From a virus: a stretch of 39,269 nucleotides of DNA. Below the pieces are notes generated by a model. That model searched no databases. It worked only from the letters and a program-made list of their open reading frames with translations, and was not told the origin of the DNA. The stretch is taken from positions 1 through 39,269 of the IMG/VR virus record IMGVR_UViG_3300036835_000531. One strand, given 5' to 3'. Every line of letters starts with the position of its first letter. Position 1 is the first letter of the stretch. The translations under genes were made by a program, and so were the position numbers. Of the stretch, positions 32,688-38,996 are shown piece by piece.

Positions 32688-33428
32688 CTAACCAAGGACG
32701 GAAACAAGGCCTCGTCCCGCACAGGTCGGGCATTGCGCATACCTCCAGGTCATGGCTGGCGCGGTCGTGGCTGGTGGCGCGGAGGGTAAAGCGGGCGGCG
32801 GGGGCGCCACGGCAGTCATCGGCGCTGGGGTTTGGGGCTGGGATTCCAGCGTCTCGATTGGGGCCGGCTGGTCCCGCTCGGTATGCGTGCGGTTGCGCAC
32901 CTCGATCTTCGTGTCGCGCGCCTTTTTGATGCGCGCGGCGAAGCCTTCGTAATCTCCCGCCCGGGCCGCCTGCCAGAGTTCGCGAAAATCCACGCAGGCG
33001 TCCACACGATTCTCGAAATCGGACACGACGAAGTACTGGTAGTGCCCGAGGAGGGCATCGCGGTCGTCGTTCTGCCAGCCGTTACTGCTATGGAGGCGCC
33101 AGAGGGATTGGCCGATCTGGTCAGCGTGGGCGGCGGCCGTGGGCCAGTCGTTGCCCGCAAAGCAGAGCTTGGCGAACTCGGTGACTCTGTACTCCCCGCG
33201 GTCGGCGGGCTCAATCAGCCCGAAGGCAAGCGCACTGGTGCGATACCGCGAGGTGCCTTGGCCGCTGTTCTTCCATCCGTTGGCGAGGGCGGCGTCGTAC
33301 ATCGTGAACGAGCCTTTGTGGCGGCGATAGATCTTCTCCGTTCGCACGAGCGTGGGCCCGAAGTTGTTGTTGGGGCCGCGCTCGAGTTCGATCGTTTCCG
33401 GCCGTTTGGTGTCGAGCTGGGTAGACAT
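32688..33428 (-). CDS. Winged-helix-like protein with C-terminal Cys pair
   Basis: A 246-residue protein, last of the early operon. The N-terminal region (residues 1-130) has KGSFTMYDAALANGWKNSGQ, then RYRTSALAFGLIEPADRGEY RVTEF-like spacing seen in winged-helix domains of phage and DUF5343-like proteins. The middle is helical and acidic, then a Pro-rich linker (about 190-225), then AQCPTCAGRG, a single CxxC that may bind zinc. The ATG at 33428 is preferred over a GTG at 33452. Probably a DNA-binding or regulatory early protein; not assigned to a family with confidence. Confidence 0.55.
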   Translation of the reverse strand: MSTQLDTKRPETIELERGPNNNFGPTLVRTEKIYRRHKGSFTMYDAALANGWKNSGQGTSRYRTSALAFGLIEPADRGEYRVTEFAKLCFAGNDWPTAAAHADQIGQSLWRLHSSNGWQNDDRDALLGHYQYFVVSDFENRVDACVDFRELWQAARAGDYEGFAARIKKARDTKIEVRNRTHTERDQPAPIETLESQPQTPAPMTAVAPPPPALPSAPPATTAPAMTWRYAQCPTCAGRGLVSVLG

Positions 33429-33458
33429 GTGGGGACGTTCCTTTCCTGTCACGTGGGG

Positions 33459-34004
33459 TTAGGGTTGCCCCGACCAAGCGTGCGCCCACTTCAACAGCGC
33501 CGCACGGGCGCGGTTGACACGGGCCATGTCGGCCGCCACGCCGCCTCTGTCAGGGTGGTGCACACGCGCCAGCGCCTTGAAGCCTGACTCCACCAGTTGA
33601 CAGGCCAGTTCACGCAGGCGCGCGCGCTCGGCCCTGGTGACGCCGGGCTCGCGCGTGGCCGGACGCCGCCACGGCTTGGGCCGCGCCTTCGTGGCCTCGC
33701 GCAGACTTGAAAATAGAAACGCGTTGCGATTTTCCGGATCTGCCAGACTCATATAGAGATTTGCCGTCCGGTGAGTGAGCTTGAAGTGCTGCTTGAGCCA
33801 GGGTGTCCACTGGCCGTGGACCATCTTTCCCTTGGCCTCGGTGAGCAGCGCGCCGATGGTCCGGTAGCGCGCCAGGCTCCGGGTCTCCGCCCCGTGGAAG
33901 TCGGTTTGCACCGCCTGCAGCTGCTCCTGAATCAGCGGCACGAGGGCCGACAGCGGCCGGGGCGCGGCCACCAGCACGGGGCCGCTCGTCGACGGTGTGT
34001 TCAT
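33459..34004 (-). CDS. DUF3102-like protein with J-domain-like tail
   Basis: A 181-residue protein in two parts. Residues 40-90 match the DUF3102-like phage pattern: RYRTIGALLTEAKGKMVHGQ, WTPWLKQHF then HRTANLYMSLA, a helical domain in early phage proteins thought to bind DNA. Residues 125-175 look like the second half of a J-domain: FKALARVHHPDRGGVAADM with the HPD triad at 150-152 and a following helix. If real, it could recruit host DnaK, as lambda uses DnaJ/DnaK at its origin (inference). AGGAGG is eight bases before the ATG; ATGA overlap with rusA. Confidence 0.7.
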   Translation of the reverse strand: MNTPSTSGPVLVAAPRPLSALVPLIQEQLQAVQTDFHGAETRSLARYRTIGALLTEAKGKMVHGQWTPWLKQHFKLTHRTANLYMSLADPENRNAFLFSSLREATKARPKPWRRPATREPGVTRAERARLRELACQLVESGFKALARVHHPDRGGVAADMARVNRARAALLKWAHAWSGQP

Positions 34005-34453
34005 ACCAGAGCCTCCTGCACCGCTGGGCGGGCGACCTCCTCGTCGCGGAACACCGGGACAATCACCACCTCCAGTCCGACCCGGCCGTCCCGGGTGAAG
34101 CGCTTGGTGACAAAGAGCTCGACGATCTGCGCGTCATCCCGCCAGAAGACGCCGGTCCACTGATCAGAAAGCTTGTGAATCAAGTTATCGACGTCCGGTC
34201 GCTTGAGCGGCAGCGTGACCTTCTTGGGCGCAGAAGCCGGTCGCCGCAGCCAGAAGTGCAGCGCGAGCGCGATGCCGTGCTCGGGCGGCCTCGGGGGCGC
34301 GTGCTGGCGGCCGATGTGGCCGACCAGCGTCGCCCACGCGGTGCCGGCGCGCTTCTGGTAGCTCCCCTGGCGCGCGCCGTCCGCAGTGCGCCATCGCACC
34401 GTCGCGCTCACCGACATCGAGCTCGGCTCGCCGGCGACAAAGAAGCGGATCAC
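34001..34453 (-). CDS. rusA: RusA-type Holliday junction resolvase
   Basis: A 150-residue endonuclease that cleaves four-way DNA junctions made during replication and recombination, helping to give packageable DNA. Family marks: N-terminal IRFFVAGEP strand, KRPDVDNLIHKLSD (D87, D89, D97) and VFWRDDAQIVELFVTKRF (D106, D107, K118). These Asp residues form the metal site. Slightly longer than E. coli RusA (120). The start is GTG 34453, overlapping the upstream TGA (GTGA). It lies in the early operon downstream of the replication initiator and recombination genes. Confidence 0.9.
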   Translation of the reverse strand: MIRFFVAGEPSSMSVSATVRWRTADGARQGSYQKRAGTAWATLVGHIGRQHAPPRPPEHGIALALHFWLRRPASAPKKVTLPLKRPDVDNLIHKLSDQWTGVFWRDDAQIVELFVTKRFTRDGRVGLEVVIVPVFRDEEVARPAVQEALV

Positions 34454-35103
34454 GGCGTGGGCAGCGGGGGCGCCTCGGGCTCCGCCTGGGCGAGCTCGGG
34501 GGGCGGCAGCTGGCTGATCGTCCAGCCCGCCAGCGGCGTCCCGAGCGGGGGATCGCCGGTGGCGCGGGGCGCCGCAGCCAGGGCCGGCGCCGGGCGGGCG
34601 ACGCCGGCCGGCTGCTCCGGGGAATCGGGCTCGGGCACCCCGGGCGCGGGGCCCGCCCCTGTGAGGGCCGGGGACGGCCGGGACGGCGTCTCGAGAACCT
34701 TGCGAATCGGCATGGTGCGGTCCTCCTGTGTTGACACGGTGCTTGGGGCTGGACGGCCCGCAGGCGAGCTCCTGGCGGGCGGGTCGAGACTCACGGGGCG
34801 CCCGGCGGGCCGGCGCGGGCACGTCGATCCGTGCCAGGCGTAGCCCGTGACGGGCACGGCCGCGGCCGAGCCGGGCTGGGCCAGGCGGCCGGTGACAAGG
34901 GTCGCGGGCTCGGCCAGCAGCGTGACCGCGCGGCCGACGATGCCGGACTCGGGCGTCGAGACCGGGACCAGCCACACCTCCCGGCGCCACGGGTCGACGC
35001 CGATCAGGCGCGAGGACGGCGGCGGGGTCCAGGCCTGGCCGAGCCCCTGGCCGCAGTCCGGGCAGCGCGGCGACGGGTACGGGTACGGGGAGCGCGTGTT
35101 CAT
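34450..35103 (-). CDS. Zinc-finger-start protein with Pro-rich C-terminus
   Basis: A 217-residue protein. The start has CPDCGQG and later HGSTCPRRP, which may bind zinc; residues 30-85 include a beta segment RLIGVDPWRREVWLVPVS, and the second half is Pro/Ala-rich. An internal ATG at 34713 has a strong AGGAGG eight bases upstream and would make an 87-residue Pro-rich product (MPIRKVLETPSRPSP...), so there may be two products or two genes in one frame. ATGA overlap with the upstream gene and GTGA with rusA. No known family. Confidence 0.5.
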   Translation of the reverse strand: MNTRSPYPYPSPRCPDCGQGLGQAWTPPPSSRLIGVDPWRREVWLVPVSTPESGIVGRAVTLLAEPATLVTGRLAQPGSAAAVPVTGYAWHGSTCPRRPAGRPVSLDPPARSSPAGRPAPSTVSTQEDRTMPIRKVLETPSRPSPALTGAGPAPGVPEPDSPEQPAGVARPAPALAAAPRATGDPPLGTPLAGWTISQLPPPELAQAEPEAPPLPTP

Positions 35104-35480
35104 GCCGCGCTCCCCAGCGATCCGCGCGACATCGGTTGCACGGTGAGGGGCTGCGGCCCCGAGGCCACCAGGATCCAGTGATGCCCGTCGCCGAGGGGCC
35201 GGCCCTCGTCGTCGTACTGCTCCCACTGATCCCCCGGGGCCATGGGCGGATCGCTCGGGTGTCGCTGGCCGCGACAGGCCCGACACTGCCCGTCCCAGGC
35301 GAGCGGGCGCCGGCAGAGCGGGCAGGCGAACGGGCAGCGCGTGCCGTACGGGTAGCCGCCGGTCTCCGAGCAGATGCCGCTGGCGAGCAGCGGGGCGCCG
35401 TCGTAGGGGCAGGTCGTCCGGGTGGTCGACGGCGGTGACGGCGGGGGTGCGGGCTCCGTGCGGCGCCTGCGCCAGGTCAT
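35100..35480 (-). CDS. Cys-rich (zinc-ribbon) protein
   Basis: A 126-residue protein. It begins with an Arg/Pro-rich stretch, then a Cys-rich block (CPYDGAPLLASGICSETGGY; TRCPFACPLCRRPLAWDG; CRACRGQRH) with two or more zinc knuckles, then an acidic end with QWEQYDDEGRPLGDGHHWIL. It follows the replication initiator with an ATGA overlap. In lambda this place holds the helicase loader, but there is no Walker ATP-binding loop here, so it is not a DnaC-like loader. Function unknown. Confidence 0.55.
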   Translation of the reverse strand: MTWRRRRTEPAPPPSPPSTTRTTCPYDGAPLLASGICSETGGYPYGTRCPFACPLCRRPLAWDGQCRACRGQRHPSDPPMAPGDQWEQYDDEGRPLGDGHHWILVASGPQPLTVQPMSRGSLGSAA

Positions 35481-36211
35481 GGCTGGAACCTCCGTTCGAG
35501 CTCCCGGTCGGTGAGGCCGGCGTCCTCGGGATGCTCCACCCGCCACCGGGCGACGAGCGCCTCGAAGGTGTCCGGGCCTCGGTGCTCGGTCCTCGGGGTG
35601 GAGAACTTGTGATCTGGGGGGCCCGGGGGGCTGCCCCCGGGGGTGGACGAGTTATCCACACCGGTGGATATTTGCGCACTGCGTTGGTTTTCCCTTCCCT
35701 CGGGCTCCCTTCCCTTTCGTTTCGGTTCTGTTTCGTTTCGGTTCGATCCAGTCTCGTTTCGTTTCGTTTCGTTTCGATCCCACGCGAGCCCTCGCGAATG
35801 TTCGCGAGCCTTCGTGGATGTCTCGCGAGACTTCGAGGATGATTCGCGAGGCTTCGTCGAACGCTCGACGAACGCTCGCGAGGCGGGCAGCTGCGAGGCG
35901 CGCGGATGGTCCAGGCTTTGGTGATCGCGCCAGCTCGGAAACTCCAAATACCGCACGCGGTTGACGGTGTATAGGTGAACCAATCCCTGCGCATCGAGGT
36001 GCCGCAGCGCCTGTTCGATGTCCTTGGCCTTGACGTCAGGGTGGTAGCCGAACCCGAGCGCCCGGAGCTGCTCGGCATCCGCCACTTCACGCCCCTCGTC
36101 GTCTGCCTGCGTCAACGCAGTGAGCCACAACCGGAACTGCCGGTCGGTGAGCTTGCCCACCTTGCGGTGCTGCAAGGCCTCCGGTTTGATCGTCCGGATC
36201 CGCGCGGCCAT
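35477..36211 (-). CDS. Phage replication initiator (winged-helix, O-like)
   Basis: A 244-residue protein. Residues 1-100 are the winged-helix start of many phage replisome organisers: MAARIRTIKPEALQHRKVGK, LWLTALTQADDEGREV, IEQALRHLDAQGLVHLYTVN and RYLEFPSWRDHQ. Residues 117-141 are heptad repeats (PRESSSK, SRETSTK, AREHSRG) and 146-166 are RNETK/RNETG repeats, a basic disordered linker. The end EALVARWRVEHPEDAGLTDR is helical. The linker DNA carries the candidate origin, as lambda O carries ori. It should bind these repeats and recruit host replication proteins (inference). The start at 36211 has only a weak site; overlap ATGA with the next gene. Confidence 0.75.
   Translation of the reverse strand: MAARIRTIKPEALQHRKVGKLTDRQFRLWLTALTQADDEGREVADAEQLRALGFGYHPDVKAKDIEQALRHLDAQGLVHLYTVNRVRYLEFPSWRDHQSLDHPRASQLPASRAFVERSTKPRESSSKSRETSTKAREHSRGLAWDRNETKRNETGSNRNETEPKRKGREPEGRENQRSAQISTGVDNSSTPGGSPPGPPDHKFSTPRTEHRGPDTFEALVARWRVEHPEDAGLTDRELERRFQP
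35652..35905. other. ori: Candidate replication origin inside initiator gene
   Basis: Three elements lie together. A perfect DnaA box TTATCCACA is at 35652-35660, mirrored by an imperfect box to make TATCCAC-ACCG-GTGGATA. A T-rich direct-repeat tract of TTTCG units spans 35715-35779, unusually low in GC for this genome and fit for strand opening. Four tandem repeats of 20-22 bp (starting about 35782, 35801, 35821, 35842) with the core TTCGCGAGNCTTCG form iteron-like initiator sites. Lambda ori has the same design inside gene O. Activity is not shown. Confidence 0.6.
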
Positions 36212-36230
36212 CGCGGCGGCCCTGGCCGGG

Positions 36231-37208
36231 TCATGGGGTGCGCGCCGTGAGGCGCTCGATGGTCGTTCGCCACTGGGTGAGCGTGCGCGCCGGCTGGGCC
36301 TTGTAGTTCACGGTGCTCTCCTTCCCGGTGATGAGCCAGTCGCCGATGAGCAGCCGCTCGCGCCCACGCACCGCGGCCTTGATCTCCTTGTCCAGGGTCT
36401 CGTACTCCTCGGCAGCCTCGTCGAGCTCCGCGCGCCGGGCGAGCTTGGCCTCGAGCTCGGCGTCATCGAGCAGCGGGATCTCGCCCACGCTCAGGCCCGG
36501 CGGCGTGCAGAGCCGGCCAAAGGCCCAGCATCGCCGGCACACGGCCGTGTCCTCGATGTAGTCCGGCAGCGCCTCCTCGCCGCGGCCGCCGGACTGGATC
36601 GCGCGCACGGCCTGGACCGCGGCCTCGCAGTCGGCCACGATGCGCTCCATCTCGGTGTAGTCGAGCGGCACCTCGATGAAGCGCCACTGGCCCTTGAGGT
36701 TCTCCATGAGCAGAAAGCCCGTATCCACGTCCGCCATGTAGCAGTACGCCATGATCTGGCGCACCCACTTACTGAAGAACGGATGCTGCCGGATGGCCTC
36801 GAGCGTCTGGAGCTTGGGGAAGAGGAGCGGGTCCACCGTCTTGATGTCGAAGGGGTAGCGCCGGCCCTGCCACTCGAGCTGCCCGTCGATCCGGCCGCGG
36901 AGCACGATGCCCCCGTTCTTGCCCTTCAGCTCGAACGTCCGCTGCGCCTCCACCACCGTGAAGCCGTACTCGAGCAGCCGCCGGTACACGCTCGGCTCCT
37001 TGTCCGAGCCCGCCTCGAACCGGGCCAGGAGCTTCGTATCGAATCCCGGCCGCTCGGCCCAGTGCAGCACGCCGAGCGCCATCTCGCGGGCGCAGGGGGA
37101 GAGATCCGAGGCCGTCGGCTGCGTCCGCGGCCAGGGCTTGCCGTTCTTCTCGAGCGCCGTCTGCCGGGCGGACTCGATCGCGGTGAACAGCTCGCCGAGG
37201 GCGCTCAT
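36231..37208 (-). CDS. Cas4-like PD-(D/E)XK exonuclease with Fe-S cysteines
   Basis: A 325-residue nuclease of the RecB/Cas4 type. The active site reads LRGRIDGQLEW (D108) then RYPFDIKTVDP (D121, K123), followed by the QxxxY motif RQIMAYCYM (Q151, Y155). Four Cys, C39 (SPCARE) and C224/C227/C234 (VCRRCWAFGRLC), are placed like the 4Fe-4S ligands of Cas4 and AddB. It would resect DNA ends for the annealing recombinase coded just upstream, a RecE/RecT-like pair. The C-terminal 80 residues add a charged helix and a beta end (WLITGKESTVNYKAQPA). GGGAGA precedes the ATG, which overlaps the microprotein stop (ATGA). Confidence 0.85.
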   Translation of the reverse strand: MSALGELFTAIESARQTALEKNGKPWPRTQPTASDLSPCAREMALGVLHWAERPGFDTKLLARFEAGSDKEPSVYRRLLEYGFTVVEAQRTFELKGKNGGIVLRGRIDGQLEWQGRRYPFDIKTVDPLLFPKLQTLEAIRQHPFFSKWVRQIMAYCYMADVDTGFLLMENLKGQWRFIEVPLDYTEMERIVADCEAAVQAVRAIQSGGRGEEALPDYIEDTAVCRRCWAFGRLCTPPGLSVGEIPLLDDAELEAKLARRAELDEAAEEYETLDKEIKAAVRGRERLLIGDWLITGKESTVNYKAQPARTLTQWRTTIERLTARTP

Positions 37209-37288
37209 CGCCGGATCTCCCGCGCGCCCGTCACCAGACAGAACAGCGCCACCGCGACCAGACAGAGCACGTGCACGCAGGTCGTCAT
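37205..37288 (-). CDS. 27-residue membrane microprotein
   Basis: A tiny gene between recombinase and exonuclease, coding MTTCVHVLCLVAVALFCLVT then GAREIRR: one hydrophobic helix with a basic C-terminal end. Support: GGAGG six to seven bases before the ATG, and ATGA overlaps at both ends, so without it the chain of coupled genes would be broken. Possibly a membrane-acting inhibitor or anchor for early proteins; function unknown. Confidence 0.55.
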   Translation of the reverse strand: MTTCVHVLCLVAVALFCLVTGAREIRR

Positions 37289-38085
37289 GCCGCCGCCTCC
37301 TGCCCGTGCCCGTTGCCGTTCTTCTTGGCGGTGGGCGGCTTGGACACGAGCCCGACCAGCTCGTCGTACATCCGGCGCGGGATGTCGGTCGACCGCGTGA
37401 GCTTGAACTCGGCCAGCAGCCCCGCAATGGCGCCCTCGTCCCAGCCCTTGTCGCGGGCGATCGCCCAGAACCGCTTGGCCTGCGCCTCGGAGATCGTGTC
37501 GCTGGCGCCCTGCTCGACGGTGCGCGAGCTCTTGCCGGAGTAATCCGGCGCGACGACGCGCTCGAGGTTCAGGCCGGCGGCGGTGAGCATCTCGGCGGTC
37601 GGATTGCGAATGCCGATGAGCCGCGCCACGCCGTTGACGAGGAAATTCGAGAACGCGGCCTTGCGGATGTCGCCCTCGTCGAACCGGCCGCGCGCCGTGA
37701 AGAACTGATCGCGCGAGGAACAGTTGCCCGTGAACCAGCCCCAGCGCCGGAGCGCGCCGGCCTTGACGATGCCCTCGACCTCGTACTCGTAGTAGGCGCC
37801 GGCGGCATCCTCGCGCGCGTGCTTGGTGACGATCGGGCGATCCCACACGATGCCGAAGGGGTTGCAGAGCTTCTCGGCGCCGGAGGCCTGCAGCGAGAAG
37901 CGCGCCCCCCCGCGCCCCTCGTGCCGGATCCAGTCGCCCTCGTTCGTGAGCCGCAGCGCCAGCGGCAGGTACCGCTTCTGGTAGAGGTCGGCGGCGATCT
38001 CCAGCCGCGTGATGAAGTCCTCGGTGATGACGGTGTCCAGCGGCGCGTCCTCGATCACCTCGTGGCGTTCGAGCTCGGTGCTCAT
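37285..38085 (-). CDS. Putative single-strand annealing recombinase
   Basis: A 266-residue protein. Residues 20-190 form an alpha/beta core with ADLYQKRYLPLALRLTNEGD, SGAEKLCNPFGIVWDRPIV and RKAAFSNFLVNGVARLIGI. The end EAQAKRFWAIARDKGWDEGA and DIPRRMYDELVGLV is the small C-terminal domain found on phage Erf/Rad52/RecT-like annealing proteins. The tail is disordered with KKNGNGHGQEAAA, usual where single-strand-binding partners dock. Paired with the exonuclease next door, it most likely anneals single strands in phage recombination. The exact superfamily is unclear. AGGAGA precedes the ATG; ATGA overlaps at both ends. Confidence 0.7.
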   Translation of the reverse strand: MSTELERHEVIEDAPLDTVITEDFITRLEIAADLYQKRYLPLALRLTNEGDWIRHEGRGGARFSLQASGAEKLCNPFGIVWDRPIVTKHAREDAAGAYYEYEVEGIVKAGALRRWGWFTGNCSSRDQFFTARGRFDEGDIRKAAFSNFLVNGVARLIGIRNPTAEMLTAAGLNLERVVAPDYSGKSSRTVEQGASDTISEAQAKRFWAIARDKGWDEGAIAGLLAEFKLTRSTDIPRRMYDELVGLVSKPPTAKKNGNGHGQEAAA

Positions 38086-38324
38086 CGGCCAGTCTCCTGC
38101 GCCTCGAAGCGGGCGAAGGGATCGCGGGGCGCGAGCGCCACCGGGGCCTTGGCCCGGCTCGGCCGGATGCGCTGCACGGGCACGATCAGGTCGACCTGCG
38201 TGGCCGTGTACTCGAGCAGGAAGCGGAGGGTCGCCATCTGCATCTCGGCCAGGTCCGGGTGCCATGCATCGAGCACCGCGGTGGCACTGCGAAGGGCGTT
38301 CACGGCGTTCTGCTTGGCGTTCAT
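38082..38324 (-). CDS. Small early protein of unknown function
   Basis: An 80-residue protein: helix KQNAVNALRSATAVLDAWHP, then DLAEMQMATLRFLLEYTATQ and a Pro/Arg-rich end. No membrane helix or Cys motif. ATGA overlaps with the upstream Cys-rich gene and the downstream recombinase. Not recognised. Confidence 0.55.
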   Translation of the reverse strand: MNAKQNAVNALRSATAVLDAWHPDLAEMQMATLRFLLEYTATQVDLIVPVQRIRPSRAKAPVALAPRDPFARFEAQETGR

Positions 38325-38479
38325 CGCGTCGGCTCCTTGGGCGGTGGGGATTGGGGGAACATGTGGCACGTGCAGGTGCAGCCGGCGCACTCGGTATGCC
38401 GGCGCGTCTTGCACGCAGTGGACATCGCCAGCAGCTGGACGAGCTGCCACGCCGTGATCTCGAAGCACTTGGCCTTCAC
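38321..38479 (-). CDS. Small Cys-rich early protein
   Basis: A 52-residue protein from GTG 38479, overlapping the upstream stop by four bases (GTGA). It starts VKAKCFEITAWQLVQLLAMS, then has a Cys/His cluster CKTRRHTECAGCTCTCH that could bind one zinc, and ends PPPKEPTR. An internal ATG would leave 34 residues. Unknown function; part of the run of small genes at the start of the early operon. Confidence 0.5.
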   Translation of the reverse strand: MKAKCFEITAWQLVQLLAMSTACKTRRHTECAGCTCTCHMFPQSPPPKEPTR

Positions 38480-38634
38480 GCAGCCTCGCGGGCGCGTACC
38501 TCGGCCTCGGCCACCGCGTGCGCCTCGTAGGCCAGGGCCATCCGCGCCTGCTCGTCCTCTTCGCAGCGCGCGCACAGCTGCTCGAGGGAGCACGCCTCGT
38601 CGTGAGTCCAGATCGGATCGCCGTCGTAGCGCAT
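38476..38634 (-). CDS. Small acidic early protein
   Basis: A 52-residue protein: MRYDGDPIWTHDEACSLEQL then CARCEEDEQARMALAYEAHA and an acidic/Ala helix. A Cys triplet (C15, C21, C24) may bind metal. AAAGGA about six bases upstream of the ATG, TGATG overlap with the HTH gene and GTGA with the next gene make it credible despite its size. Unknown function. Confidence 0.55.
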   Translation of the reverse strand: MRYDGDPIWTHDEACSLEQLCARCEEDEQARMALAYEAHAVAEAEVRAREAA

Positions 38635-38864
38635 CACTTGTCCTTTCGGCCCAGGCGCACGAGGCGCCCATCGGCCTGCAGCTGGGACTGCGCGAGGGCC
38701 TCCGCCACGGCGGTGCGCCGGACAAACCAGCGCTTCATGCCGGGCACCTTGAAGGGGCGGAGAACCTTGAAGGTGGCGGACTTCGTCGCGAAGTGATTGC
38801 GCAGCGTCTTGGGCGAGATCTCGAGCTCGGCCGCCGTCTCTTCCAGGGTCATGTAGTCGTCCAT
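38634..38864 (-). CDS. Excisionase-like small HTH protein
   Basis: A 76-residue DNA-binding protein: MTLEETAAELEISPKTLRNH is the winged-helix-turn-helix start of MerR/excisionase-type proteins, followed by FATKSATFKVLRPFKVPGMK with the wing and RRTAVAEALAQSQ. The start at 38864 follows GGGAGG by seven bases. It is the first gene of the early operon and is divergent to the repressor, the place of Cro or Xis in other temperate phages. It could repress the repressor promoter or aid excision; the sequence does not decide. Confidence 0.75.
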   Translation of the reverse strand: MDDYMTLEETAAELEISPKTLRNHFATKSATFKVLRPFKVPGMKRWFVRRTAVAEALAQSQLQADGRLVRLGRKDK

Positions 38865-38926
38865 GGCCCGCCCTCCCAACTTTTCGCTTGCCAATCTTTG
38901 CCCCGTTGTGCCAATGTGCTTCACGG

Positions 38927-38962
38927 TTGACAACGGTAATACCAGGTACGTACCCTTGTCAA
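38927..38962. promoter_or_regulatory. Overlapping divergent promoters of the lysis/lysogeny switch
   Basis: Two antiparallel promoter candidates share this DNA. Plus strand: TTGACA 38927-38932 and TACCCT 38951-38956 (18-base spacing), toward the repressor. Minus strand: TTGACA 38962-38957 and TACCGT 38938-38933 (18-base spacing), toward the excisionase-like gene. The -35 boxes match fully; the -10 boxes keep only the key T, A and final T. Binding of polymerase to one should exclude the other. Confidence 0.55.
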
Positions 38963-38996
38963 GCGAAAAAGTGCCTCCGCCAATTACCCCAGGTAA
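38935..38996. promoter_or_regulatory. Three GGTA/TACC palindromes: candidate operators
   Basis: GGTAATACC (38935-38943), GGTACGTACC (38945-38954) and TTACCCCAGGTAA (38984-38996) are related palindromes, two inside the promoter spacers and one just within the start of the repressor gene. Repeated half-sites at a divergent repressor/HTH gene pair are what lambda-type operators look like. The binding protein is presumably the XRE repressor or the HTH protein. Confidence 0.5.
38956..38969 (-). promoter_or_regulatory. 14-bp motif TTTTCGCTTGACAA at the switch
   Basis: On the minus strand this 14-mer contains the -35 box of the early promoter. An identical 14-mer occurs on the plus strand at 29381-29394, and a one-mismatch copy (TTTTCGCTTGCCAA) at 38881-38894. 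The repetition suggests a protein-binding site rather than chance. Confidence 0.5.

Noticed and set aside
35100-35480. Helicase loader (DnaC-like), expected after an O-like initiator
   Set aside because: The gene product has zinc-knuckle Cys but no Walker A or B motif.
35735-35755. tRNA T-arm-like GGTTCGATCC
   Set aside because: No acceptor, anticodon or D-arm pairing surrounds it. It belongs to the TTTCG repeat tract in the replication gene.
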